Assembly: GCA_009782165.1 (NCBI GenBank)
Contig: WQUH01000106.1
Span: forward strand, 1 to 5,598
DNA length: 5,598 nucleotides
Reading direction: 5' to 3'
Source: Pseudomonadota bacterium
GTDB lineage: Bacteria > Desulfobacterota > Desulfobulbia > Desulfobulbales > Desulfobulbaceae
Of the stretch, positions 1-5,598 are shown in pieces (position 1 is the stretch's first letter; each line of letters opens with the position of its first letter). The position numbers and the translations under genes are program-made. The notes beneath the pieces are model-generated. The model had not been told where the DNA came from. It ran no database searches and was given only the letters and a program-made list of their open reading frames with translations.

Positions 1-252
1 GCGGCAGGAAATCGAGGCGTCCGACGTGTCCTCGGCCACCCCGATCGACCCCTTGATGCCGCCGGTCCTGGCCCGGCTGACATAGCAGGTGGCGCCGCCG
101 ATGTCCGGGTCGTCAAAGGCCTCGATCACGATCTTGTCGTTGGCGCCGACCAGCTTGAAGGTAGTGCTGACCTCGCCGATCTCCTCGGCCGCTGCCGTCG
201 CCGCGATCAGCAGCAGGGCGCAGCTCAGGGCTGCCGCCAGTCTTGTCCGCAT
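1..252 (-). CDS. creA: CreA family exported protein (partial, C-terminus beyond window)
   Basis: The N-terminal 84 residues of a CreA family protein are present; the gene runs off the left edge. After a signal peptide (basic MRTR, hydrophobic residues 5-18, likely cleavage after A20-A21-A22), the mature part reads [14 protein letters not shown], then EAFDDPD (44-50), [14 protein letters not shown] (55-68) and [11 protein letters not shown] (73-83). From memory these match E. coli CreA almost block for block; that protein is about 157 residues, so close to half should be missing here. The molecular function of CreA is not established; the protein is expected in the periplasm. C56 and C83 could form a disulfide, which is inference. 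The ATG is separated by one base from the leuA stop, and the GGGAG in the last leuA codons is its ribosome binding site, so it is probably translated from the leuA message. In E. coli creA heads creABCD; the leuA context here differs. Confidence 0.93.
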   Translation of the reverse strand, partial: MRTRLAAALSCALLLIAATAAAEEIGEVSTTFKLVGANDKIVIEAFDDPDIGGATCYVSRARTGGIKGSIGVAEDTSDASISCR

Positions 253-253
253 G

Positions 254-1951
254 TCATTTCTCCCGTTTCGTCTTGCCTGCCGAGCGGTTCAGGGCGCTGA
301 GCAGCGACTTGATCGAGGCCACGATGATGTCGGTGTCCACCCCGGCGCCCCACCAGCTTTCATTGTCGTGATCGAGGATTTCGATATAGCTCACCGCCTT
401 GGAGGAGCTGCCGCGGGCCAGGGCGTGCTCGTGGTACGAATGGAGGACGAATTGCAGCCCCAGCTCGTCGCGCAGGGCCGCGCAGAAGGCATCCAGGGGG
501 CCGTTGCCCGCGGCGCGGATCGTTTTTTTCTCGCCCTTGACCACCACCTCCGCCTCGATCTCCGCCGCCGAATTCTCCTCGTCCCGCTCAAAGTGGCGCT
601 TGAGCACATGGAACGATTGCAGGCCATAGCCGTTGCTGTTGAGCAGATACTCCTTCTCGAAGGTGTGGAACACCATTTCCGGGGTCAACTCGTCGCCCAG
701 GGCGTCCGAGACCTCCTGGACCACCCGGCCAAAGCCCGGATGCATGTCCTTGGGCAGTTTGAAGCCGAACTCGTGGTCCATGATGTAGGCCACCCCGCCC
801 TTGCCCGACTGGCTGTTGATCCGGATGATCGATTCATAGGTGCGGCCGACGTCCTGCGGGTCGATCGGCAGGTAGGGCACTTCCCACAAACCGCTCTGGG
901 TCAGTTCAAGCGCGGTCATCCCCTTGTTGATCGCATCCTGGTGCGAACCGGAAAAGGCGGTGTACACCAGTTCGCCGGCATAGGGATGCCGTGGATGCAC
1001 CTGCATCTTGGTGCAGCGCTCGTAGACATTGATCACCCTGTTGATCCGCGAAAAATCGAGATTGGGGTCCACGCCCTGGGAGAACATGTTGAGCGCCAGG
1101 GTGACGATATCGACGTTGCCGGTGCGTTCGCCGTTGCCGAACAGGGTGCCTTCCACCCGGTCGGCGCCGGCCATCAGCGCCAGTTCGGTGGCGGCCACCG
1201 CCTCGCCCCGGTCGTTGTGGGCGTGGAGGCTGATGATCGCATGGTCCCGGTTGCGCATGTGCCGGCAGAACCATTCGATCTGGTCGGCATAGATGTTCGG
1301 GGTCGACATCTCCACCGTGGCCGGCAGGTTGATGATCACCGGATGGTCCGGGGTCGGCTCCCAGACATCCATGATCGCCTCGCAGATCTCCAGGGCAAAG
1401 TCGAGTTCGGTGCCGGTGAAGCTCTCCGGCGAGTACTCGTAGCGGATGTTCATATCGGTCCGCTCCGCCTGCTCGCGGATCGTTCGCGCCCCGGCCACGC
1501 CCAGCGCGATGATCTCCTTGCGGCCTTTTTTGAACACCACGTCCCGTTGCAGGGTCGAGGTGGAGTTGTAGAGATGGACGATCGCCTCGGGCGCTCCCCG
1601 CAAGGCGGCAAAGGTCTTTTCGATCAGATGGCCGCGGGCCTGGGTCAGCACCTGGGGAACCACCTTGGCGGGGATATGCTTGCCGTCGATCAAAAGCCGC
1701 AGGAAATCGTATTCGATCTGCGAGGCCGAGGGAAAGCCGACCTCGATCTCCGCAAAGCCGATCCGGGTCAGGAGTTGAAACATCTCCAGCTTCTCCTCCA
1801 GATTCATCGGCTGAACGAGCGCCTGGTTGCCGTCGCGCAGATCGACGCTGCACCAGATCGGCGCCCGGGTGATGGTTCGATCGGGCCAGGTGCGATCGGT
1901 CAGGCGCACCGGCGGATAGGGACGGTATTTCTCCAGTTTTTCCTGTTGCAT
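254..1951 (-). CDS. leuA: 2-isopropylmalate synthase (long, yeast-type LeuA)
   Basis: This 565-residue enzyme condenses acetyl-CoA with 2-oxoisovalerate to give 2-isopropylmalate, the first committed step of leucine synthesis, in the cytoplasm. The N-terminal TIM barrel shows the HMGL-like signature [12 protein letters not shown] (34-45; D40 is the expected metal ligand), the EVGFPSASQ segment (70-78), the metal-binding SLHAHND (241-247; H243, H245) and [10 protein letters not shown] (272-281). Residues about 440-555 form the C-terminal leucine-binding regulatory domain ([11 protein letters not shown], 483-493), so feedback inhibition by leucine is expected. The overall length and the [11 protein letters not shown] form mark the longer yeast/actinobacterial-type subfamily rather than the E. 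coli type (523 residues). The ATG at 1951 follows AAGGAGAG at a good distance and lies 20 nt after the attenuator T-tract. Expression is therefore expected to depend on charged tRNA-Leu through the leader upstream. creA follows after one base. Confidence 0.98.
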   Translation of the reverse strand: MQQEKLEKYRPYPPVRLTDRTWPDRTITRAPIWCSVDLRDGNQALVQPMNLEEKLEMFQLLTRIGFAEIEVGFPSASQIEYDFLRLLIDGKHIPAKVVPQVLTQARGHLIEKTFAALRGAPEAIVHLYNSTSTLQRDVVFKKGRKEIIALGVAGARTIREQAERTDMNIRYEYSPESFTGTELDFALEICEAIMDVWEPTPDHPVIINLPATVEMSTPNIYADQIEWFCRHMRNRDHAIISLHAHNDRGEAVAATELALMAGADRVEGTLFGNGERTGNVDIVTLALNMFSQGVDPNLDFSRINRVINVYERCTKMQVHPRHPYAGELVYTAFSGSHQDAINKGMTALELTQSGLWEVPYLPIDPQDVGRTYESIIRINSQSGKGGVAYIMDHEFGFKLPKDMHPGFGRVVQEVSDALGDELTPEMVFHTFEKEYLLNSNGYGLQSFHVLKRHFERDEENSAAEIEAEVVVKGEKKTIRAAGNGPLDAFCAALRDELGLQFVLHSYHEHALARGSSSKAVSYIEILDHDNESWWGAGVDTDIIVASIKSLLSALNRSAGKTKREK

Positions 1952-1971
1952 GTTCTCTCCTTGCCTCGGTC

Positions 1972-2005
1972 AAAAAAAAAGCCACGGTTCAACAACCGTG
2001 GCTTT
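1972..2005 (-). terminator. Rho-independent attenuator terminator of the leuA leader
   Basis: On the minus strand the arm AAAGCCACGGTT (2005-1994), the loop GTTG (1993-1990) and the arm AACCGTGGCTTT (1989-1978) form a perfect 12-bp stem. The run of nine T residues is 1980-1972, its first three being paired in the stem. This is a canonical intrinsic terminator placed after the leader peptide gene and before the leuA ribosome binding site, so it acts as an attenuator and not as the end of an operon. Its first arm can pair instead with the leader segment at 2062-2053. Confidence 0.95.
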
Positions 2006-2030
2006 GGGGGTTCAGATGGTCAGCGGCCCG

Positions 2031-2111
2031 TCAGGACACAGCTTTCTCCCTTGCCACGGTTGGTCCGTGCAATCGGCAAAGCAGCAGGAGGAGGGCGGGG
2101 ATACGGGTCAT
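2031..2111 (-). CDS. leuL: leu operon leader peptide (26 residues)
   Basis: This short reading frame begins MTRIPALLLLLCRLHG and ends at TGA (2033-2031). Codons 7-11 are five consecutive leucines (CTC CTC CTG CTG CTT), and codon 14 is a sixth (TTG). Such a leucine run directly followed by competing RNA hairpins and a terminator before leuA identifies it as a regulatory leader peptide; the peptide itself probably has no function after synthesis. The ATG is preceded by GAAAGG with a 7-nt gap, a plausible ribosome binding site, and lies about 20-25 nt downstream of the expected transcription start. Four different Leu codons are used, so several tRNA-Leu isoacceptors could be sensed. An in-frame ATG also exists at 2141, but it overlaps the -10 box and would not be on a transcript from this promoter. 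Confidence 0.93.
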   Translation of the reverse strand: MTRIPALLLLLCRLHGPTVAREKAVS

Positions 2112-2139
2112 GTCGCGGCCTTTCGTTACATTTTTCGCC

Positions 2140-2169
2140 ATAGTACGAAGCGCGGGATAGGTTTGTCAA
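2140..2169 (-). promoter_or_regulatory. sigma-70-type promoter for leuL-leuA(-creA)
   Basis: On the minus strand a perfect -35 hexamer TTGACA (2169-2164) is followed after 18 nt by the -10 hexamer TACTAT (2145-2140), which differs from TATAAT at two positions. The expected start of transcription is near 2133, giving a leader of about 180 nt before leuA. The promoter begins 12 nt after the stop codon of the upstream gene and sits in the correct place for the leader peptide. The spacer is one base longer than the optimum. Confidence 0.85.
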
Positions 2170-2181
2170 GCGGGAAATATG

Positions 2182-2682
2182 TCATCCATCCTGCGCGCAC
2201 AAACCGGCCCATCCGTCGGGCAGGTCGGCAATGCCCATGGCCTGGGCAAGCGCCAGCAGGGTTTCTGCGGAACAGTTGACCGACGGCGTGCGCTCCCCCG
2301 CGCCGACCTCCACCAGTTCCCCGCGCAGATAGCGCAGCAGGGCCTCGGCGGCAGTCGGGCGGAACGCCTCGGCTGAGTGCCCTGTTTTGTGGCAGAACTG
2401 GACAAAACGGCGCCAGTTGTGATCCACCCGGCGGATCCCCCGGAACAGCGACAGATCCCGGTTGGCGAGATCGAGATCCCGGAGGATGATTTCCCGGTAG
2501 CGGGCCAGGGCCGCCTCTTCGAGACGGGCGCTTTCCTCGGCGGTCAATTGCAGCCGAGGCCCGTCCGGGGCTTCGCAGAGAAAATGCAGGCTGCCGTACA
2601 GGGCGACTTCCGGAATCTCTCCTGAATTGCGCACCAGCAGCAACTCTTCCTCAAGCAGGGCATCCCGTTCTTCGCTGCTCAC
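2182..2682 (-). CDS. Conserved-looking hypothetical protein, translationally coupled to hemA
   Basis: I do not recognise this 166-residue protein. It has no signal peptide or membrane segment and looks soluble and mostly helical. It has an acidic start (EERDALLEEELLL, 4-16), a short hydrophobic segment VALYGSLHFLCE (26-37), a long charged helix (about 48-75), a basic-aromatic patch RRVDHNWRRFVQFCHKTG (84-101), and two short helices near the C-terminus (110-120, 139-149). Four cysteines (C36, C97, C137, C162) are scattered, with no CxxC pair. The start is GTG at 2682 within GTGA, shared with the hemA stop, preceded by AGGAGG; no upstream alternative is needed. Its position suggests a role connected with tetrapyrrole or cytochrome synthesis, but that is only context. 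It is the last gene of the unit, and no terminator follows before the leu promoter. Confidence 0.82.
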   Translation of the reverse strand: MSSEERDALLEEELLLVRNSGEIPEVALYGSLHFLCEAPDGPRLQLTAEESARLEEAALARYREIILRDLDLANRDLSLFRGIRRVDHNWRRFVQFCHKTGHSAEAFRPTAAEALLRYLRGELVEVGAGERTPSVNCSAETLLALAQAMGIADLPDGWAGLCAQDG

Positions 2683-3977
2683 AGATCCTCCTGTTCGTTG
2701 GCGGCGCTGTCGAGCAGATACAGTTCCCGGATGGTCTTGATCCGTTCGGGCAGGCTGACGCAGTGGTTGTCGGTCTTGAGGTAGCGCAGGGCCGGAAACA
2801 TGATCTTGCCGGTGATGGCGGCCGCCATCTTTTCCAGTCCCTGCCGCTGCCGTTCATCCAGGGTTTCGAAACGGCCCATGGTTTTCTCGACCTCGGCGCG
2901 GACCTGCCGCTCGATCATGGCGCGCAGTTGCACGATGGTCGGAGTCGATTCCATGTTGGCCAGCCACCCGCAGAACTTCAGTTTCTCCTCGGCAATGATC
3001 CGCTGCGCCTTGACCGCCTCCCTGTCCCGCTCGGACTTGTTCATCTCGACCACATTATGGAGGTCGTCGATGTCGTAGAGAAAAACGTTGTCGAGCTCGT
3101 TGATGGCGGGGTCGAGGTCGCGGGGCACGGCGATGTCGATGAAAAAGAGCGGCCGGTTCCGCCGGTCGCGCATGACCGGCCGCACGTCCTCCTTCCGCAG
3201 AATCAGGTCGGGCGCGCCGGTGGAGCTGATAATGATGTCGACCTGGCGCAGTTGGTCGCGCACCTCCGCGAGCGCAACCGCCCGGCCGTTGTAGCCGCGG
3301 GCCAGGTTGACCGCCCGTTGCAGGGTCCGGTTGGCGACCACGACCTCCGCGACCCCCTGCCGCACCAGATGCTCGGCCGCCAGTTCCGCCATCTCGCCGG
3401 CGCCGACGAGCATGACCTTTTTTCCGGCCAGACTGCCGAAAATCTTCCTGGCCAGTTCCACCGCGGCATAGCTGATCGAAACCGCATTGGCGCCGATCAT
3501 GGTTTCGGTCCGCACCCGCTTGGCGACCGAAAACGATTTGTGCAGCAACTTGTTGAGGATGAAACCGCTGCACCCGGCCTTGGTGGCGTGGCGGTAAGCC
3601 TCCTTCAACTGTCCCAGGATCTGGGCCTCGCCGACAATCATCGAATCCAGGCTGGAGGCCACGAGAAACAGATGTTCCACCGCGTCGGCATTGACATGGC
3701 GATAGACATACTGTTCCAGCTCGGACGCGGTGATGGCCCGGCCAAACAGCAGCTCCAGCACCCGGCGCTGCGCCTCTTCCACGTCCTGGCAGGTAAACAG
3801 CACTTCCACCCGGTTGCAGGTGGACAGGAGATAGTATTCCCGCAGCTCCGCCAACTGCCCCAGGGCGCGGAGCGGTTCCTCGTAGCCGGCGGAAAGGGCC
3901 AGTTTTTCCCTGACCGCCAGTGGCGTCGTTTTATGGTTGACGCCAAGCAGAACGATGGCGTCACGAGACATAGGCAT
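2679..3977 (-). CDS. hemA: Glutamyl-tRNA reductase
   Basis: This enzyme reduces the glutamate on glutamyl-tRNA(Glu) to glutamate-1-semialdehyde with NADPH, the first step of C5-pathway tetrapyrrole synthesis. Its 432 residues are the usual size. The catalytic domain carries GVNHKTTPLAVREKL (12-26), the nucleophile C54 in LLSTCNRVEVL, and the signature SSLDSMIVGEAQILGQLKEAY (108-128). The NADPH domain shows VMLVGAGEMAELAAEHL (188-204), VVANRT (213-218), ISSTGAPDLIL (250-260) and FFIDIAVPRDLDP (278-290). Residues about 320-430 form the helical dimerisation domain. Two ATGs are possible: 3977 (MPMSRD) and 3971 (MSRD). The sequence AAGGA lies 4 nt before the first and 10 nt before the second, so the start is not settled by the ribosome binding site. 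The gene overlaps the end of the CcsA-like gene by 17 nt (or 11 nt), and its stop shares bases with the next GTG start. It should supply precursor for both siroheme and haem. Confidence 0.98.
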   Translation of the reverse strand: MPMSRDAIVLLGVNHKTTPLAVREKLALSAGYEEPLRALGQLAELREYYLLSTCNRVEVLFTCQDVEEAQRRVLELLFGRAITASELEQYVYRHVNADAVEHLFLVASSLDSMIVGEAQILGQLKEAYRHATKAGCSGFILNKLLHKSFSVAKRVRTETMIGANAVSISYAAVELARKIFGSLAGKKVMLVGAGEMAELAAEHLVRQGVAEVVVANRTLQRAVNLARGYNGRAVALAEVRDQLRQVDIIISSTGAPDLILRKEDVRPVMRDRRNRPLFFIDIAVPRDLDPAINELDNVFLYDIDDLHNVVEMNKSERDREAVKAQRIIAEEKLKFCGWLANMESTPTIVQLRAMIERQVRAEVEKTMGRFETLDERQRQGLEKMAAAITGKIMFPALRYLKTDNHCVSLPERIKTIRELYLLDSAANEQEDL

Positions 3978-4779
3978 GGATTCCTTTCAGGAGGAACGAA
4001 ACGCCCCAGAGGGTAAACAGGACCGACAGAAAGGCCACGATGCTGAGGATGGCCACCCGCCGTCCCCGCCAGCCCACCGTGAACCGCTGGTGGACCGCCG
4101 CGGCGTACAGAAACCAGGTGATCAGGGACCAGGTTTCCTTGGGATCCCATTGCCAATAGGCGCCCCAGGCCTGTTTGGCCCACAGCGAACCGGTGATCAG
4201 CCCCAGGGTGAACAGGGGAAAGCCCAAACTCAGGCAGTGATGGTTCAGCTTGTCGAGGGTCTCCAGAGAGGGCAGGCGCGTATAGAAGAGGCCAAAGCGC
4301 TTCTGCTTGATTTCACGCTCCTGCAGGAGATACATGATGCTGCCGATACAGGAAAGGGCCAGAAACCCGTTGGCAAACAGGGTGATCACGGCATGGACAG
4401 GCAACCACCAGGATTGCAGGGCCGGGGGCAAGGGCATCATCCCGCGCGAGGAAAACGCCGCGATCAGCATCAGCGCGAACACGAGCGGACTGACAAAGGC
4501 GCCGAGACTTTTCACCGCATACCGCCAGCGAAACGACAGATAGCAGCAGCCCAGGGTCCAGGCGAAAAACGAAATGGTCTCGTGATGGCTGGTGATGGGG
4601 GTGTGGCCGGTTTCGACGGCCCGGGTGACCAGGTTGGCGGCGTGCAGCGCAAAGGCGACGAGGAAAATCGCCCTCCCGGTCTGGCGCAGCGTGTTTTTCT
4701 GCGTCAGGAAGAAGACCAGATAGGCCGCCGTCGCCAGCAGATAGACAACGACGCTCGTCTGAAAAAGCAAGAAGCTCAT
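3961..4779 (-). CDS. ccsA: CcsA/ResC (HemX-like) cytochrome c assembly membrane protein
   Basis: A 272-residue integral membrane protein with about eight hydrophobic segments (roughly 6-24, 36-52, 68-83, 92-110, 124-148, 184-200, 216-231, 243-265). The tryptophan-rich WWD haem-handling motif is intact: WGAYWQWDPKETW (205-217). Candidate haem-ligand histidines are H129 (WWLPVH) and H230 (AAAVHQRF), flanking the motif, and H46. In System II cytochrome c maturation this family exports haem and, with ResB/Ccs1, attaches it to CXXCH apocytochromes; no ResB gene is in the window. These proteins are also annotated CcsB (TIGR03144), and the Bacillus hemA neighbour HemX is a relative that lowers HemA levels, so a HemX-type role is the main alternative. 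The ATG at 4779 is chosen over an upstream in-frame ATG (4881) because it follows AAGGAGG, shares ATGA with the preceding stop, and begins directly at the first membrane segment. The 3' end overlaps hemA. Confidence 0.93.
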   Translation of the reverse strand: MSFLLFQTSVVVYLLATAAYLVFFLTQKNTLRQTGRAIFLVAFALHAANLVTRAVETGHTPITSHHETISFFAWTLGCCYLSFRWRYAVKSLGAFVSPLVFALMLIAAFSSRGMMPLPPALQSWWLPVHAVITLFANGFLALSCIGSIMYLLQEREIKQKRFGLFYTRLPSLETLDKLNHHCLSLGFPLFTLGLITGSLWAKQAWGAYWQWDPKETWSLITWFLYAAAVHQRFTVGWRGRRVAILSIVAFLSVLFTLWGVSFLLKGIHAYVS

Positions 4780-5441
4780 GGTTCCTCCTTGGTCAGCGAC
4801 TCTGGGTCGAAATGCGCCGGACGGCCGAGCACCTGCTCCACGTGTTGCCGGATGGCATGCCATTGCCGGTTGCGGAACCAATCGACGATATCGTCGCAGA
4901 GGAGCTGCTGAAACAGGACGCGGGTCTGTTCAGGGTCGCGTTCCTCTGCCAGGATCTGCTCGCGCAGCAGGGCCGCAAAGGCGGTGAGCCAACCGTACTC
5001 TTCGCCGAAGAGCCGGTCAAGCCGCCGCCGGACCATGGCGGCCACCGCCGGGCTTTTACCGTTGGTGGCAGCGCTGATGCTCAGGTCGCCGCGCCGGACA
5101 GTGGCCGGAACCTGAAAATCGCACCATTCGGGGGCATCGGCGACATTGACCAGCAGACCGGCCGCCTGGGCGTCGCGATGCACGGCCTGCTGCACCTCGG
5201 GCCGATCGGTGGCGGCAAACACCAGCAATGCGCCGTCGAGGTCCGGCCGGCTGTACGGCTTGCAGCGCCATTCGATGGCGCGATCGTCCGCCAGGGCGGC
5301 CAAACCCGGGGTGACAGCCGGACTGACCAGCCGGACCCGGCCGGCGGCCGCCAGGAGACCCCGGACCTTGCGCTCGGCGACCTTGCCGCCGCCGACAACC
5401 ACGCACAAGCGTCGAGCGATATCGAGTGCCAGAGGATACAT
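4776..5441 (-). CDS. Precorrin-2 dehydrogenase / sirohydrochlorin ferrochelatase (CysG N-domain/Met8/SirC type)
   Basis: This 221-residue stand-alone protein corresponds to the N-terminal half of CysG, without the uroporphyrinogen III methyltransferase half. It oxidises precorrin-2 to sirohydrochlorin with NAD+; family members with this layout often also insert Fe2+ to make siroheme. The Rossmann motif is CVVVGGGKVAERKV (13-26). VNVADAPEWCDFQVPATVRRGDLSISAATNGKSPAVAAMVRRRL (98-141, cited in part: D102, N127-G128-K129-S130-P131) includes D102, the counterpart of the catalytic Asp of CysG, and S130, the counterpart of its phosphorylated Ser. Residues about 142-208 fit the helical CysG dimerisation region. 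The ATG at 5441 starts MYPLALDI, normal for the family, but no strong ribosome binding site precedes it. Its stop overlaps the ccsA start (ATGA). Siroheme serves sulfite/nitrite reductases and, in sulfate reducers, the alternative haem pathway. Confidence 0.95.
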   Translation of the reverse strand: MYPLALDIARRLCVVVGGGKVAERKVRGLLAAAGRVRLVSPAVTPGLAALADDRAIEWRCKPYSRPDLDGALLVFAATDRPEVQQAVHRDAQAAGLLVNVADAPEWCDFQVPATVRRGDLSISAATNGKSPAVAAMVRRRLDRLFGEEYGWLTAFAALLREQILAEERDPEQTRVLFQQLLCDDIVDWFRNRQWHAIRQHVEQVLGRPAHFDPESLTKEEP

Positions 5442-5507
5442 CGTGATGGTTTGTTTTTCCGATCCGACCGGTTTGCCCGTTTGCCTTCGCCGTCAGCGCG
5501 CCCGCGC

Positions 5508-5598
5508 TCAGCGCCGCGGTTGCAGCCGGGTCAGGATGATGGTCCGGTCCTGCTCCAGGCTTTTCAGTTTCCGCTGCGAAGCGGCGATGCGGTACTCC
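5508..5598 (-). CDS. C-terminal end of an unidentified protein (partial)
   Basis: The last 29 codons of a gene entering from the right edge can be read, ending at TGA (5510-5508). The visible residues include EYRIAASQRKLKSLEQDR and a basic end LQPRR. The stretch is charged, with hydrophobic residues spaced as in a short amphipathic or coiled-coil helix. This is too little to assign a family. It ends 66 nt before the precorrin-2 dehydrogenase start on the same strand, with no clear terminator between, so it may be the preceding gene of the same operon. The reading frame is chosen because it has a protein-like composition; the alternative frame is rich in Ala, Gly and Pro and has no gene start of its own here. 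Confidence 0.6.
   Translation of the reverse strand, partial: EYRIAASQRKLKSLEQDRTIILTRLQPRR

Larger units (their letters stand above)
1972..2111 (-). promoter_or_regulatory. Leucine-responsive transcription attenuator (leader RNA)
   Basis: Four segments can be read on the minus strand. Segment 1 is TTGCACGG (2072-2065), starting at the sixth Leu codon of the leader peptide. Segment 2 is CAACCGTGGC (2062-2053). Segment 3 is GCCACGGTTG (2002-1993), the first arm of the terminator, and segment 4 is its second arm (1989-1978). Segments 1 and 2 form a hairpin (TTGC-ACGG against CCGT-G-GCAA, one bulged G, loop ACCAA). Segments 2 and 3 pair over ten bases without mismatch and can add GGG/CCC (2050-2048 with 2008-2006) across a small internal loop. 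Segments 3 and 4 make the terminator. Inferred logic, as in the classical leu and trp leaders: a ribosome stalled on late Leu codons covers segment 1, 2:3 forms and leuA is transcribed; with ample Leu-tRNA, 1:2 and 3:4 form and transcription stops. Confidence 0.92.

Noticed and set aside
219..252. Possible lipoprotein signal at C11 of CreA (ALSC)
   Set aside because: The residue three before the cysteine is Ala and not Leu/Val, the cysteine lies too early in the hydrophobic core, and a standard AAA cleavage site follows at 20-22.
906..1985. 359-codon minus-strand frame overlapping leuA in another register
   Set aside because: It is the out-of-frame reading of leuA codons, and its Arg/Gly/Pro-rich product is typical of a shifted frame in GC-rich DNA. 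Its start would also lie within the attenuator stem.
89..2143. 684-codon open frame on the plus strand opposite leuA and its leader
   Set aside because: It runs antisense to leuA, which has full family motifs. Its translation is low-complexity and rich in His, Arg, Gly and Val, as expected from the complement of GC-rich codons, and it has no recognisable domain.
2763..4016. 417-codon open frame on the plus strand opposite hemA
   Set aside because: Antisense shadow of the unambiguous hemA gene; same composition artefact and no ribosome binding site or domain that I recognise.
4780..4881. 34-residue N-terminal extension of the CcsA-like protein (ATG at 4881)
   Set aside because: It lies wholly inside the preceding gene, is Pro/Arg/Gly-rich and not membrane-like, whereas the ATG at 4779 has AAGGAGG and the usual ATGA overlap.
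3937..4911. 324-codon open frame on the plus strand opposite the CcsA-like gene
   Set aside because: Antisense to a gene with eight membrane segments and the WWD motif; its Gln/Gly/Arg-rich translation reflects the complement of hydrophobic codons.
5495..5508. Inverted repeat AGCGCGGGCGCGCT after the partial gene at the right edge, considered as a terminator
   Set aside because: The stem is only five to six base pairs and is not followed by a T-tract; GC-rich DNA gives such palindromes by chance.

Overview
This is a GC-rich bacterial window in which every supported gene lies on the minus strand, so the order of transcription runs from the right edge to the left. It contains two adjacent units: a tetrapyrrole and cytochrome c biogenesis gene cluster (about 5598 to 2182) and a leucine biosynthesis unit (about 2169 to 1). 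I see no rRNA, tRNA, CRISPR array, insertion sequence or phage gene. The combination of a stand-alone precorrin-2 dehydrogenase/siroheme synthase, a System II (CcsA/ResC-type) cytochrome c assembly protein and glutamyl-tRNA reductase in overlapping order fits an anaerobic respirer of the Desulfobacterota (former Deltaproteobacteria), which need much siroheme and c-type haem. The taxonomic call is an inference from gene order and style, not from a marker gene.

Tetrapyrrole/cytochrome unit, in transcription order: the C-terminal tail of an unidentified gene (5598-5508); a precorrin-2 dehydrogenase/sirohydrochlorin ferrochelatase-like protein (5441-4776); a CcsA/ResC/HemX-family membrane protein with the WWD motif (4779-3961); glutamyl-tRNA reductase hemA (3977-2679); and an unrecognised 166-residue protein (2682-2182). 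The last four are joined by overlaps (ATGA, 17 nt, GTGA), which points to one mRNA with translational coupling. HemA commits glutamate to tetrapyrroles, the precorrin-2 enzyme diverts uroporphyrinogen III-derived precorrin-2 to siroheme, and the CcsA-like protein handles haem for cytochrome c.

Leucine unit: a sigma-70-like promoter (TTGACA, 18 nt, TACTAT) starts 12 nt after the last gene of the first unit. It is followed by a complete attenuation leader: a 26-codon peptide (2111-2031) with five consecutive Leu codons plus a sixth, three mutually exclusive RNA pairings, and a 12-bp intrinsic terminator with a nine-T tract (2005-1972) that ends 20 nt before leuA. Then come leuA (1951-254; the long 'yeast-type' 2-isopropylmalate synthase) and, one base after its stop codon, the start of creA (252 to beyond position 1), a small exported protein of unknown function.

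The most notable element is the leucine leader, whose short peptide gene is easily missed by gene callers. Its ten-base segment CAACCGTGGC lies inside the peptide gene and pairs perfectly with the upstream arm of the terminator, while the segment just after the Leu codons can sequester it. No transcription terminator is visible between the haem unit and the leucine unit other than this attenuator, so it may also set how far haem-operon transcripts run.
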